From an uncultured Clostridia bacterium (GTDB lineage: Bacteria > Bacillota > Clostridia > TANB77 > CAG-508), in the NCBI GenBank assembly GCA_947623595.1, contig CANQHC010000008.1:1-63760 (forward strand): a stretch of 63,760 bases of DNA. Direction: 5' to 3'. Within the stretch, counting starts at the first letter, position 1, and each line of letters opens with the position of its first letter. The notes below the pieces were generated by a model that ran no database searches, was not told the DNA's origin, and saw nothing but the letters and a program-made list of their open reading frames with translations. This document shows positions 55,191 to 63,646 of the stretch, one piece after another. A program made the translations under genes and the position numbers.

Positions 55191-56109
55191 TTGGAAGAAA
55201 TTAAAGTAATAGAAGAATCAAAAGAGAGAATTGATAAATATATATCTAGAAAAAAACCAGAATTGTCACGCATGATGATAAAGAAAAAAATTGAGCAACA
55301 AGAAATTTTAGTAAATGGAAATGTAGTTAAAACCTCCTATCTAGTACAGATAGGAGATGTTATTACTATAACTAAAACACAAATAAAAGAGGCTAATATA
55401 CAAGCTCAAGATATACCATTAGATATAGTTTATGAAGATAATGATATAATTGTTGTAAATAAGCAAAAAGGAATGGTAGTACATCCTGCAGTTGGAAATT
55501 TAGATGGAACATTAGTAAATGCAATAATGGCACATTGCAAAGGAAACTTATCAGGAATTGGAGGAGAATTAAGACCTGGAATTGTTCATAGATTGGACAA
55601 AGATACTTCGCGGGCTTTTAATTGTTGCAAAGAATGATAAAGCACATATTGAAATGAGCAATCAAATCCAAAATAGGGAAGTAAAAAAGATATATTTAGC
55701 ACTAGTAAGAGGAAATGTAGTTGAAAATGAAGCAAGCATTGATATGCCAATTGGAAGAAGCACGAAAGATCGAAAGAAAATGGCAGTTACACCTAAAGGG
55801 AAAAATGCAATTACTCATTTTAAAGTGCTAGAAAGATTTGATAAATATACATTTATAGAGCTTAAAATCGAAACTGGAAGAACACATCAAATAAGGGTAC
55901 ATATGGCAGAAATAGGGCATCCAGTAGTAGGAGATATGGTTTACTCTAATGGAAAAAATGAATTTGGAATTGAGGGGCAAATGCTACATGCAAAAAGTTT
56001 AGAGTTTAAGCATCCAATAACTAAAAAACTAATGCACCTAGAAGCTCCTTTACCTTCTTACTTTGAAGAAGTATTACAAAATTTAAGAAATAAAACAAAA
56101 ACATATTAA
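55191..56109 (+). pseudogene. rluD: RluD-type 23S rRNA pseudouridine synthase, interrupted by a +1 frameshift
   Basis: Joined across one extra base this is a 305-residue RluA-family pseudouridine synthase. The N-terminal S4 domain (about 12-75) is followed by the catalytic motif HRLDKDTSG. The reading breaks right there: after DKDTS an extra C at 55611 turns GGG CTT TTA (GLL) into CGG GCT TTT, and the frame stops at 55637. The second part (from 55612, GLLIVAKNDKAHIEM) is intact to 56109 with the C-terminal EAPLPSYFEEVL. TTG 55191 follows AAGGAGG. The catalytic Asp lies before the break and much of the fold after it, so without frame correction the enzyme would be dead. Confidence 0.85.
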
Positions 56110-56197
56110 ATGAAAAGCTTGGTAAAAGCTGAAAATTTTTTACAACAGAAAATTAGTCAAAGTAAAACATAATGTTAAGAAAGGAGAAAAAGCCCTG

Positions 56198-56920
56198 ATG
56201 GAGGAAAGATTGCAAAAGTTTTTAGCAAATCAAGGAATATGTTCTAGAAGAAAAGCTGAAGAATATATTATAAATGGAAAAGTAAAAGTAAATGGGAAAA
56301 CTGTTACAGAGCTTGGAACAAAAGTAGATATAGAAAAAGATAGAGTAGAATTTGAAGGTAAAGAAGTAGCAATACAAACTAAAAAAGTATATATTTTACT
56401 AAATAAGCCAATAGGATATGTTACTACTGTAAAAGATCAATTTAATCGTGACACAGTAATGGACTTAATAAAAATAAAAGAAAAAGTATTACCAGTGGGA
56501 AGATTGGATATGTACACATCGGGGGCACTATTACTTACAAATGATGGTGATTTTATATATCAAATTACACATCCAAAACATGAAATAGATAAAACATACC
56601 AAGTAACAGTAAATGGGAAAATTACAAGTGAAGAAGTAGAAAAATTAAAAAATGGTGTAGATATTGGAGACTATATAACAAAAAAAGCAAATGTACGTAT
56701 TATGAAAATTGATCCTGAAAAAAATATTTCGCGTATTGAAATTACTATTCATGAAGGGAAAAATAGGCAAGTAAGAAAAATGTGTGAGGCAATTGGAAAA
56801 AAGGTAATTGCACTTCATAGAAGTAAAATTGGATCTCTTTGTGTTAAAAATTTAAAACTTGGTACATGGCGCTACTTAAATAGTAAAGAAGTAGAAGGTT
56901 TGCTAAATCAAAGAAGATAA
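56198..56920 (+). CDS. RsuA/RluB-family pseudouridine synthase
   Basis: A 240-residue rRNA pseudouridine synthase. The N-terminal S4 RNA-binding domain has RLQKFLANQGICSRRKAEEYI. The catalytic motif is VGRLDMYTSGALLLTNDG with the Asp in GRLD, and the C-terminal region has EGKNRQVRKM. By length and context it is most like RluB, which modifies 23S rRNA position 2605, in Bacillota. ATG 56198 follows AAGAAAGGAG. It lies 88 bp after the frameshifted rluD. Confidence 0.92.
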   Translation: MEERLQKFLANQGICSRRKAEEYIINGKVKVNGKTVTELGTKVDIEKDRVEFEGKEVAIQTKKVYILLNKPIGYVTTVKDQFNRDTVMDLIKIKEKVLPVGRLDMYTSGALLLTNDGDFIYQITHPKHEIDKTYQVTVNGKITSEEVEKLKNGVDIGDYITKKANVRIMKIDPEKNISRIEITIHEGKNRQVRKMCEAIGKKVIALHRSKIGSLCVKNLKLGTWRYLNSKEVEGLLNQRR

Positions 56921-57002
56921 TACTTCAAACAATATTTAGCAGAAATGTTTTTAATGAAAAATATAATTAAGGTTAAATAAAAAGTTAATAGCAAATCTAA
57001 AA

Positions 57003-57032
57003 TTGGACAAACAAGGAATAATGTGCTAAAAT
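57003..57032 (+). promoter_or_regulatory. Promoter of the 57084 gene
   Basis: TTGGAC (57003-57008), an 18-bp spacer and TAAAAT (57027-57032) with TGC before it (extended -10). Confidence 0.65.
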
Positions 57033-57083
57033 AGGAATAGTTAAATTTTAGTCTTTGACTCAAGATTAAAAGGAGGAAGTAGA

Positions 57084-58025
57084 ATGGTAGAAGACAATGC
57101 AATAAAAGCTACTGTATCACCATTTGCGATTCGTGATGGTGAAATTAAAGTATTTGATGGAAAAGATGGATATGTTTCCATGAACCAAATAATTCATAGG
57201 ATTAACATAGGGCATATTAATGATATTCATTTTGCAATTATTGAATTAGTAAATGAATTTGAATTTATTACTTCAAGGCAATTACTTCAAATGTTAGAAT
57301 GGAAAAACATAGAAGTAGGTTCACAGGATAAATTAAATAACAAATTAGAGCAATTAGTTAAAACCAAAATATTAACAAGATATTATTTCGATTCAGAAGA
57401 TGGCAAGGGAATTTACCGTATTTATTGCTTAGAAAAGATGGGAAAATATTTATTAAATTCCCGTGGAGTTGAATGTAAATGGCAACCAACAGATAACACA
57501 AAACCGGTAGCAATGATAAAAAAGAGGTTAGCCGGAAATCAAACTTTAATAGCATATTTAAGAAAGGTAAAAGCATTTGACTCATATGTACCAAAGCCTG
57601 CACTTGTCGCTAAACAAGCAGGAAAGACTTTCAAAGCTAGTGGTGGAAGTGTAAAATTAACTAAAAATAACAAATCTATAGAATTTTTATTTGAAGTAAT
57701 TCGTAGAGAATCTGAATGGGAGAAAAAACTAGTAGATAAAATGAGATTATATAAAGATTTCTATGAGAATTTTCAAGTAGGTGATTCAGGATATATGAAC
57801 ATTCCTCAATTAATTCTAGTTTGTGAAGATGAAAGACATATGGCAGAAACATTTAAAAATATTGTTATTAATAAAATGGAAATTAATAATATAAAATTGT
57901 ATTTCACTACAGATTTAAGGCAAAATGAAGAAACATTAGCTAAAACTTTAGTAGAGTTTAAATTAGATGAGGAAACTCAAAAATATAAAATGGATAATAT
58001 CGAAATAAAATTATTAGGAATTTAA
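57084..58025 (+). CDS. Winged-helix protein resembling the replication-relaxation family
   Basis: A 313-residue protein. A winged-helix segment (about 50-130: FAIIELVNEFEFITSRQLLQML, then a second helix and a YYFD wing) is followed by a linker and an alpha-beta part (about 200-313) with FLFEVIRRESEWEKKLVDKM and NIPQLILVCEDERH. This two-part plan is that of replication-relaxation proteins found on plasmids and conjugative elements, whose second domain is related to restriction-like nucleases. I infer membership at moderate confidence. It lies next to an orphan VirD4-like ATPase gene on the opposite strand, which fits a mobile-element origin. ATG 57084 follows AAAGGAGG. Confidence 0.55.
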   Translation: MVEDNAIKATVSPFAIRDGEIKVFDGKDGYVSMNQIIHRINIGHINDIHFAIIELVNEFEFITSRQLLQMLEWKNIEVGSQDKLNNKLEQLVKTKILTRYYFDSEDGKGIYRIYCLEKMGKYLLNSRGVECKWQPTDNTKPVAMIKKRLAGNQTLIAYLRKVKAFDSYVPKPALVAKQAGKTFKASGGSVKLTKNNKSIEFLFEVIRRESEWEKKLVDKMRLYKDFYENFQVGDSGYMNIPQLILVCEDERHMAETFKNIVINKMEINNIKLYFTTDLRQNEETLAKTLVEFKLDEETQKYKMDNIEIKLLGI

Positions 58026-58082
58026 TATAAAAGTAAAATATATAAAGTTAACCTTCTTTAAATATTGTTAGTTGCAATTTCA

Positions 58083-58156
58083 GCAAAAAAATGTTAAAAT
58101 AGTATAGTCTTTCTTATGAAAGGTAGAACATACTCTAAAACAAATTGTTAAGGAGG
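58083..58156 (+). promoter_or_regulatory. Promoter-leader shared with the 38970 gene (copy B)
   Basis: TTGCAA (58072-58077), 17 bp, TAAAAT (58095-58100). The block GCAAAAAAATGTTAAAAT (58083-58100), then 40 nt, then CAAATTGTTAAGGAGG (58141-58156) parallels 38890-38961 in order and distance. Confidence 0.5.
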
Positions 58157-58168
58157 GAAAGCTTCAAA

Positions 58169-58639
58169 ATGAGACTTTTTCAGATTACGGTGCAATCTGA
58201 GCAAGATGGGCGGTGGAAAGGAATCCTATATGACTTTAGAGGGCTTGTTGTCTTAAACGAAGAGACCCACTTATTCAAGGGGACTGTAAAAGAAACATCT
58301 CTGTATGCTCCAACCAGATTTATTTATGGCGAATACGATGAAATCGCGGGCAGAATAGTTTTCTTAAAAATGGCCAATGAAAAAAACGTTGCTCCTCTTT
58401 TGTACATATTTTTTGATGCACAAGATGAAGGGAAGTGGCTTACATACTCTAATGGTAACTACTTCTCCATCAGCGGAGATGCCAAAATTGAGTTGTGTGA
58501 AATAAAGGATGCAACCAAGGATCAAATCAAGGAAGTCTATAGAGCATATCGAAAGGTACATAGAAGGTTCGGAGGTTTGGCAATTAATCAAAAGCTCATC
58601 GACGAAGGCGTTACACAGTATATGAACCGTAGCAAATAG
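58169..58639 (+). CDS. Hypothetical protein, compositionally odd
   Basis: I do not recognise this 156-residue protein. The first 110 residues look like a compact beta-rich domain (RLFQITVQSEQDGRWKGILYDF, then paired aromatic strands), followed by a basic helical tail (VYRAYRKVHRRFGG). Codons such as CGG, GGG, ACG and ATC are used much more than in neighbours, suggesting transfer. ATG 58169 is 12 nt after AAGGAGGG. It sits between the replication-relaxation-like gene and the convergent VirD4-like gene, with a strong shared terminator. Its control region matches that of the odd gene at 38970. Confidence 0.7.
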   Translation: MRLFQITVQSEQDGRWKGILYDFRGLVVLNEETHLFKGTVKETSLYAPTRFIYGEYDEIAGRIVFLKMANEKNVAPLLYIFFDAQDEGKWLTYSNGNYFSISGDAKIELCEIKDATKDQIKEVYRAYRKVHRRFGGLAINQKLIDEGVTQYMNRSK

Positions 58640-58665
58640 AATAAGGTAAATAAGTTTGAAGTAAA

Positions 58666-58700
58666 AAAAGAGACGCTTATCTTTACAAGGCGTCTCTTTT
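58666..58700. terminator. Bidirectional terminator
   Basis: AAAAGAGACGC (58666-58676) pairs perfectly with GCGTCTCTTTT (58690-58700). The flanking A-run and T-run serve both convergent genes. Confidence 0.9.
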
Positions 58701-58705
58701 AAATT

Positions 58706-61096
58706 TTAATTATTTTGATTATTTTTCTTATTTTTTAAATTTACTACAATTGCATCCTCATTATCAAATAAGAATTTAGAATCCGATGTATCTGTATTAA
58801 TTGGATCTATTTCTCTATTTATATCAAAATTATCATTACCAGCGGTAGCTGCTGCAAAACTAGCTTTAGCTCTTTCAAAAGCTTTTTTTGTTGCTAATTC
58901 TGTATTAGTAATTCCATTTGTAAATTTAGTAAAATCATAATTTTTAACTTTTTGAGGTTCTTTATATTTAGATTCCATGAAATCGACTTTACCTTTTTCA
59001 ACAACACTCTTACCTTTTAAATCTTTTACTTTATAAATAACTTGTTTTGATTTCAATGCCATAATCTTACCAGCTGCATAATTTGGTTTCCATTTGAATT
59101 CAATTCCACCATATTTTTGATCATAGCCTTTTTTATCAGGATTATCAGGATTTGTATTGTAATCATTCTTCCAAGTCCATTCTCTCTTATCTTGCATTGC
59201 AGTCTCCCACCATTTAACATCTTCAGGAAGTGCATTACCAAAGATAAATTTATTAACAGTATTTGAAAGAATTAAATCTTTATAATAATCACCTCTAGCA
59301 TCAGCTGCTAGGTCACCTTTTAATTGAGTTAAGTTTTGTGAATCCAACACTGTTGCAACTTTATATTTACGATATAATGTATAAATAGGTTCTGTCGCTT
59401 TGCAAATATAAGTAGGGAAGTCATCTATATAAAGGAAGTGAGGAATACGGTTATTATCATTTCCAGGTCTTCCTAAAATGGCTTGTTGCATCAATAAAAT
59501 AAAGAATAATCCAAAAGCTTTATGAGCAGTTTCACCTAAATCTCCTCTACGAGTACATACTAAAGTTACTTGACCTTCTGATAATATTTTCTCATAATCT
59601 AAGTTGTTAGAACGGTTACACAAAATATTTTTTACACCAGGATAACGTAATAAATTATCTAATTCAGCAGATGCAGTTGTTACAGAACGTTTGGTATTTA
59701 ACATATTTCTACCATCTGGGTAAAAATTGTTTTCAAAATAGTGAATTAAAATACGATATTTCTCTGCTAATTCTGGAATTTGTTTCATCTTTTCTACCAT
59801 ATCTACAACTAAATCAAAATTAGTTAGCATATTAAGCATATCTTCTAAGTTAGGAAGCAATCCTTCATGTTCTAATGGATACATTTCTTTCAAAAGAATA
59901 GAAAGATTTTCAACAATTTGAATAGCTTCATTTTCTCTAAAAGCAAGTTCTGTATCAGGTCTACTATGAATAAATAATCCCTTTAATACAGAAGAAACTG
60001 CTAAACCAGTTTTAATTGGATCCTCATAAATAAATGGGTTTAAACCAGGGGAGTCAAATCTATTTGGATCAACAATATTTACTGGAATATGGAAGTTTTT
60101 AGCAACTTTTTCAATTTTTTCTACAGATTCATGTTCTGCAGAAACATATGTAATACCCATATTACGATAAGTAATTCTATCACCAGAACTTGCAATTATC
60201 ATTTTATGCATATATTTTTTATAAGTATCTAGCTTTTCACTGTTTGGAATTAACATATCTAAGCTGAAATTTTCATTAATATAATCATTATCATAAGGAC
60301 AATTCAAATTAGCAAGTCCAGTTTTTAAAGCGGTAAATCCTAATTCTTTAGAAACTTCTTTAAAGAAAGATTTTCTTTCAATATCTCTTGCAAGCATTGG
60401 TTCATAAACCATTGTAGTTTTACCAGAACCAGAAACACCTACAATTAAGAAGGATTCAAAACGTTTACTTTCTGGAATACAAATATCTTCTCCACTTTCT
60501 GAGTCAACACAAACTTTAACTTCACAAGTATAAACACCATGAGCTTCTTTGTCAGAAGTTAAGCTAATTCCAGGATAATCGAAAATGGAATCACGAATAT
60601 CTTTTGTATCATGTACGGTAAATAATAACCATTTAAATACTTTGTAAAATGTAACCAGTGGAATGTAAATTGCAAGTGCTGAAAATGCCGGTCTAAATAA
60701 ATAGAAAAATTCTGTTGCCAGTTCTGGATAATTTGGAAGAGATAGGAGCCCAATCCAAGCTATTTGGTTAATCCATTGTACTACAGCTGTTACTATTAAA
60801 ATGTAAAAGCAAACAAAAAATGCGTGGAATATTCTATATTTAGCAACATCTGATGATGAAAACTTAGAAGGCCCTGAAAAGAAAAATGCAAAAGCTAAAC
60901 AGGCAAATGCTAAAGTATATTTAATTGGACCCCAATAAGAATAAGCAACACCTGTAAAAACAATAAACAAAAATTCAACCATTCTATCTATTAATATATA
61001 AGCTGAAATTAAAGCTAATACATAGGTTACAAAAGTATTTCTATCTGTTTTTAAAAATTTTAAAAATTTATCGATTAGTTTCAAGAATTTCACCAC
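58706..61096 (-). CDS. VirD4/TraG-like coupling ATPase, orphan
   Basis: A 796-residue membrane ATPase of the type IV coupling protein superfamily, which normally feeds DNA or protein into a conjugation or secretion channel. Four or five N-terminal transmembrane helices (within about 18-165) precede a RecA-like motor with Walker A VGVSGSGKTT (about 223-232) and Walker B FLYIDDF, then a TraM-recognition-like part (YRKYKVATVLDSQNLTQL). The C-terminal 120 residues are charged and low in complexity, ending KNKKNNQNN. No relaxase, VirB4, VirB6 or integrase gene is nearby. The start is GTG 61096, but TTG 61084 is equally well placed after the weak SD. A -35/-10 pair TTGTTT-17-GATAAT is seen upstream. 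Confidence 0.82.
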   Translation of the reverse strand: MVKFLKLIDKFLKFLKTDRNTFVTYVLALISAYILIDRMVEFLFIVFTGVAYSYWGPIKYTLAFACLAFAFFFSGPSKFSSSDVAKYRIFHAFFVCFYILIVTAVVQWINQIAWIGLLSLPNYPELATEFFYLFRPAFSALAIYIPLVTFYKVFKWLLFTVHDTKDIRDSIFDYPGISLTSDKEAHGVYTCEVKVCVDSESGEDICIPESKRFESFLIVGVSGSGKTTMVYEPMLARDIERKSFFKEVSKELGFTALKTGLANLNCPYDNDYINENFSLDMLIPNSEKLDTYKKYMHKMIIASSGDRITYRNMGITYVSAEHESVEKIEKVAKNFHIPVNIVDPNRFDSPGLNPFIYEDPIKTGLAVSSVLKGLFIHSRPDTELAFRENEAIQIVENLSILLKEMYPLEHEGLLPNLEDMLNMLTNFDLVVDMVEKMKQIPELAEKYRILIHYFENNFYPDGRNMLNTKRSVTTASAELDNLLRYPGVKNILCNRSNNLDYEKILSEGQVTLVCTRRGDLGETAHKAFGLFFILLMQQAILGRPGNDNNRIPHFLYIDDFPTYICKATEPIYTLYRKYKVATVLDSQNLTQLKGDLAADARGDYYKDLILSNTVNKFIFGNALPEDVKWWETAMQDKREWTWKNDYNTNPDNPDKKGYDQKYGGIEFKWKPNYAAGKIMALKSKQVIYKVKDLKGKSVVEKGKVDFMESKYKEPQKVKNYDFTKFTNGITNTELATKKAFERAKASFAAATAGNDNFDINREIDPINTDTSDSKFLFDNEDAIVVNLKNKKNNQNN

Positions 61097-61457
61097 TTTC
61101 TTTTTGTAAATCTATACTACTATTATCTTATAAAATCGCCAAAAAAACAAGAGTTTTTGCAAAAATAATGCGGTTTTACGTTACTATATAGTAGTTTTTA
61201 TTAAAAAAGTCATGAAATAATTTATTAAAAAGCTATAAATAATTTATTAAAAAAGCTGTATATGAGAAAAAACATAAAAGCATTATCTTACAATAGTTTT
61301 GAAAATCTAATTGCTACAATTAGCTAAAAAATATACTAATAAAAAAATAAATTGATAATAGTCTAGCATAAATACCATTTTCAAATAGTAATATGAAATG
61401 TAAGAACTTTTAGTTTGTAATTAATAAATTTATATTAAGTAAGAAGGAAATAAAAAA
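61097..61457. other. A/T-rich gap with short direct repeats
   Basis: It contains the minus-strand promoter region of the VirD4-like gene and two direct copies of AAATAATTTATTAAAAAGCT (61215-61234 and, with one extra A, 61237-61257), period 22 bp, plus a partial third just upstream. No gene is visible. Confidence 0.5.
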
Positions 61458-63092
61458 ATGAAAAGAAAATTGCAAAAAGAAAGCTTTATGCAAAGTGTTT
61501 TAGTATTAATGGTTTCCCAAGTATTTATAAAAATTCTAGGATTGGTTTATAAGTTATATTTAACAAATAGAGAAGGGTTTGGAGATAAAGGAAATGCAAT
61601 TTATAGTAGTGGATTTCAAATATATGCATTATTTTTAACAATATCTTCAGTAGGAATTCCCGGTGCACTTTCAAAATTAGTTTCTGAGCGAATAGCGGTA
61701 GGGGACTATAAAGGAGCTCACCGCGTATTCAAAATAGCATTTATAACATTTGGAATAATTGGATTTTTAAGTAGTAGTATTTTGTTTTTAGGAGCACATT
61801 ATATATCAAATTATTTTCTACAAATTCCAGAGGCAGAGCTCACTCTAGTTGCACTTTCACCATCTATTTTTCTGGTTTCCATATCCTGTGTTATAAAGGG
61901 GTATTTTAATGGAAGAGAAAATCTAAAAGTAACAGCAAATTCGCAATCCTTAGAGCAATTTTTTAAAACCGTATTTTCAATAATAATAGTTGAATTTATT
62001 GCAATTATATCAGGAACAGACACTACAGTTATGGCAGCAGGAGCAAACCTTGCAACAACTCTTGCCACATTTCTTTGCTTTTTCTACATATATCATTATT
62101 ATAAATCGATGAAAAAGGAAATTGCATATGAAATAAAAAATAGTATTAACTATAGGCCAACTAGAATAAGGAAAACAATAAAGCAGATTTTTTCAGTGTC
62201 AATTCCAATGTCAATGAGTGCTATTTTGGGAACAATAAATAAAAACATTGATTCTATGACAGTTGTAAGAGGATTAAAAAAATTCTTGCCAGATGAGGAA
62301 GCAAAAGTTGAATATGGAATTTTAAGTGGAAAAGTAGATACATTAGTAACATTACCAATGTCACTTAATATGGCATTTGCTACAGCATTGGTACCAAGAA
62401 TTTCTTTTGCAAAAGCAATGGGTGATATACAAACATGTCAAAAAAAGATTTCGTTTTCATTATTAACTACTATTTTAGTAGGACTTCCATGTATGGTTGG
62501 AATGATATTATTTGCAAAACCGATTTTAAAATTACTATTTCCAAATGCAACATCAGGAAGCTTTATTTATCAAATTAGTTGTATAGGAATAATATTTATT
62601 GTATTAGAACAAACTATTAGTGGAGCACTACATGGACTAGGAAAAATGCTAGTACCAGCAATATCTTTAGGTATTGGAGTAGTAGTCAAATTTGTTTTAA
62701 ACACTTATTTAGTACCAATTAATCCACAAAATTTTATACTTGGAGGAACAGCAGGTGCAGCTTTTGCAACTGTAATATGCCACTTAATTTCAGTAGTAAT
62801 TGAATTTATGTTTTTAAAAGGTCAAATAAATTTAAAACTTAGTAAAAAGCAATTTATTCTTAAACCAATAATAGCAACCTTGATTATGGCTTGTATTGCA
62901 AACTATACATACTATTTTTCTATACCAATTTTAGGGGAAAAAATAGCTTTAATAATTGCATTAATTATAGCTATAATGATATATTTATTAATGATTTTTA
63001 TATTAAGGATACTACCAAAAGAGGAATTATACAAAATTCCATTTATAGAAAAAATATATAGCATTTGTAATATAAAAACAAAAAAATTTTAA
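61458..63092 (+). CDS. MOP-superfamily flippase (SpoVB/MurJ-like)
   Basis: A 544-residue polysaccharide-biosynthesis-type transporter with about 14 transmembrane helices. Its opening (FMQSVLVLMVSQVFIKILGLVYKLYLTNREG) and the region SSVGIPGALSKLVSERIA match the SpoVB/YtgP group of lipid II or oligosaccharide-lipid flippases. The conserved basic residues in the central cavity are consistent but not diagnostic. It probably flips undecaprenyl-linked wall precursors, together with the window's DUF368 lipid-carrier transporter and MurE-like ligase. ATG 61458 follows AAGAAGGA. Confidence 0.9.
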   Translation: MKRKLQKESFMQSVLVLMVSQVFIKILGLVYKLYLTNREGFGDKGNAIYSSGFQIYALFLTISSVGIPGALSKLVSERIAVGDYKGAHRVFKIAFITFGIIGFLSSSILFLGAHYISNYFLQIPEAELTLVALSPSIFLVSISCVIKGYFNGRENLKVTANSQSLEQFFKTVFSIIIVEFIAIISGTDTTVMAAGANLATTLATFLCFFYIYHYYKSMKKEIAYEIKNSINYRPTRIRKTIKQIFSVSIPMSMSAILGTINKNIDSMTVVRGLKKFLPDEEAKVEYGILSGKVDTLVTLPMSLNMAFATALVPRISFAKAMGDIQTCQKKISFSLLTTILVGLPCMVGMILFAKPILKLLFPNATSGSFIYQISCIGIIFIVLEQTISGALHGLGKMLVPAISLGIGVVVKFVLNTYLVPINPQNFILGGTAGAAFATVICHLISVVIEFMFLKGQINLKLSKKQFILKPIIATLIMACIANYTYYFSIPILGEKIALIIALIIAIMIYLLMIFILRILPKEELYKIPFIEKIYSICNIKTKKF

Positions 63093-63219
63093 AAAAGTTG
63101 AGACTGTACGGAAAAGCCTGAACACATATTGAAATAGCTACTTTTGACGCTTGAAAAACAACAAATCTTACGGAGAGTTAGACTTTTTTTGAAAAAATAA
63201 AAGAAAAAAAAGAAGGATT

Positions 63220-63264
63220 TTGAAAAAGAATGACGAATAATGATATTAGTAGAGAAAAATCTAC
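63220..63264 (+). promoter_or_regulatory. Promoter and leader hairpin of hup
   Basis: TTGAAA (63220-63225), an 18-bp spacer and TATTAG (63244-63249), followed at once by a hairpin GTAGA/TCTAC (63249-63253 with 63260-63264). Confidence 0.5.
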
Positions 63265-63294
63265 GGACATAAAATCTTATAGGAGGTAATAAAA

Positions 63295-63573
63295 ATGAAC
63301 AAATCAGAATTAATCGCGGCTATGGCAGCAAAAACAGGAGAAACAAAAAAAGATGCTGAGGCAGCATTAAACGCATTTGTTAGCGTTGTAACAGATTCTT
63401 TAGTAAAGGGAGATAAAGTTCAATTAGTTGGATTTGGATCTTTCGAAGTAAGAAAAAGAGCTGCTAGAAAGGGAAGAAATCCACAAACTAAAGAAGAAAT
63501 TAAAATACCTGCATCTAAAGCACCTGTATTTAAAGCAGGAAAAGCTTTAAAAGATTTAGTAAACAAAAAATAA
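63295..63573 (+). CDS. hup: HU family DNA-binding protein
   Basis: A 92-residue histone-like protein that bends and compacts DNA. It begins [24 protein letters not shown] and has the signature [20 protein letters not shown] and the conserved intercalating-proline region in the arm ([28 protein letters not shown]). ATG 63295 follows AGGAGGT. It has a strong terminator, immediately beyond which a group II intron begins. Confidence 0.97.
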   Translation: MNKSELIAAMAAKTGETKKDAEAALNAFVSVVTDSLVKGDKVQLVGFGSFEVRKRAARKGRNPQTKEEIKIPASKAPVFKAGKALKDLVNKK

Positions 63574-63610
63574 TTTGAATTTTATTTTATAAATATATGA
63601 ATGTATATTC

Positions 63611-63641
63611 AGAGATATAGAATTTTCTATATCTCTTTTTT
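63611..63641 (+). terminator. Intrinsic terminator of hup
   Basis: AGAGATATAG (63611-63620) pairs perfectly with CTATATCTCT (63627-63636), followed by six T residues. Confidence 0.92.
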
Positions 63642-63646
63642 GCCTC

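Noticed and set aside
57084..61096. A complete integrative and conjugative element
   Set aside because: No relaxase, VirB4, integrase, attachment-site repeats or tRNA target is visible, so only an island is claimed.
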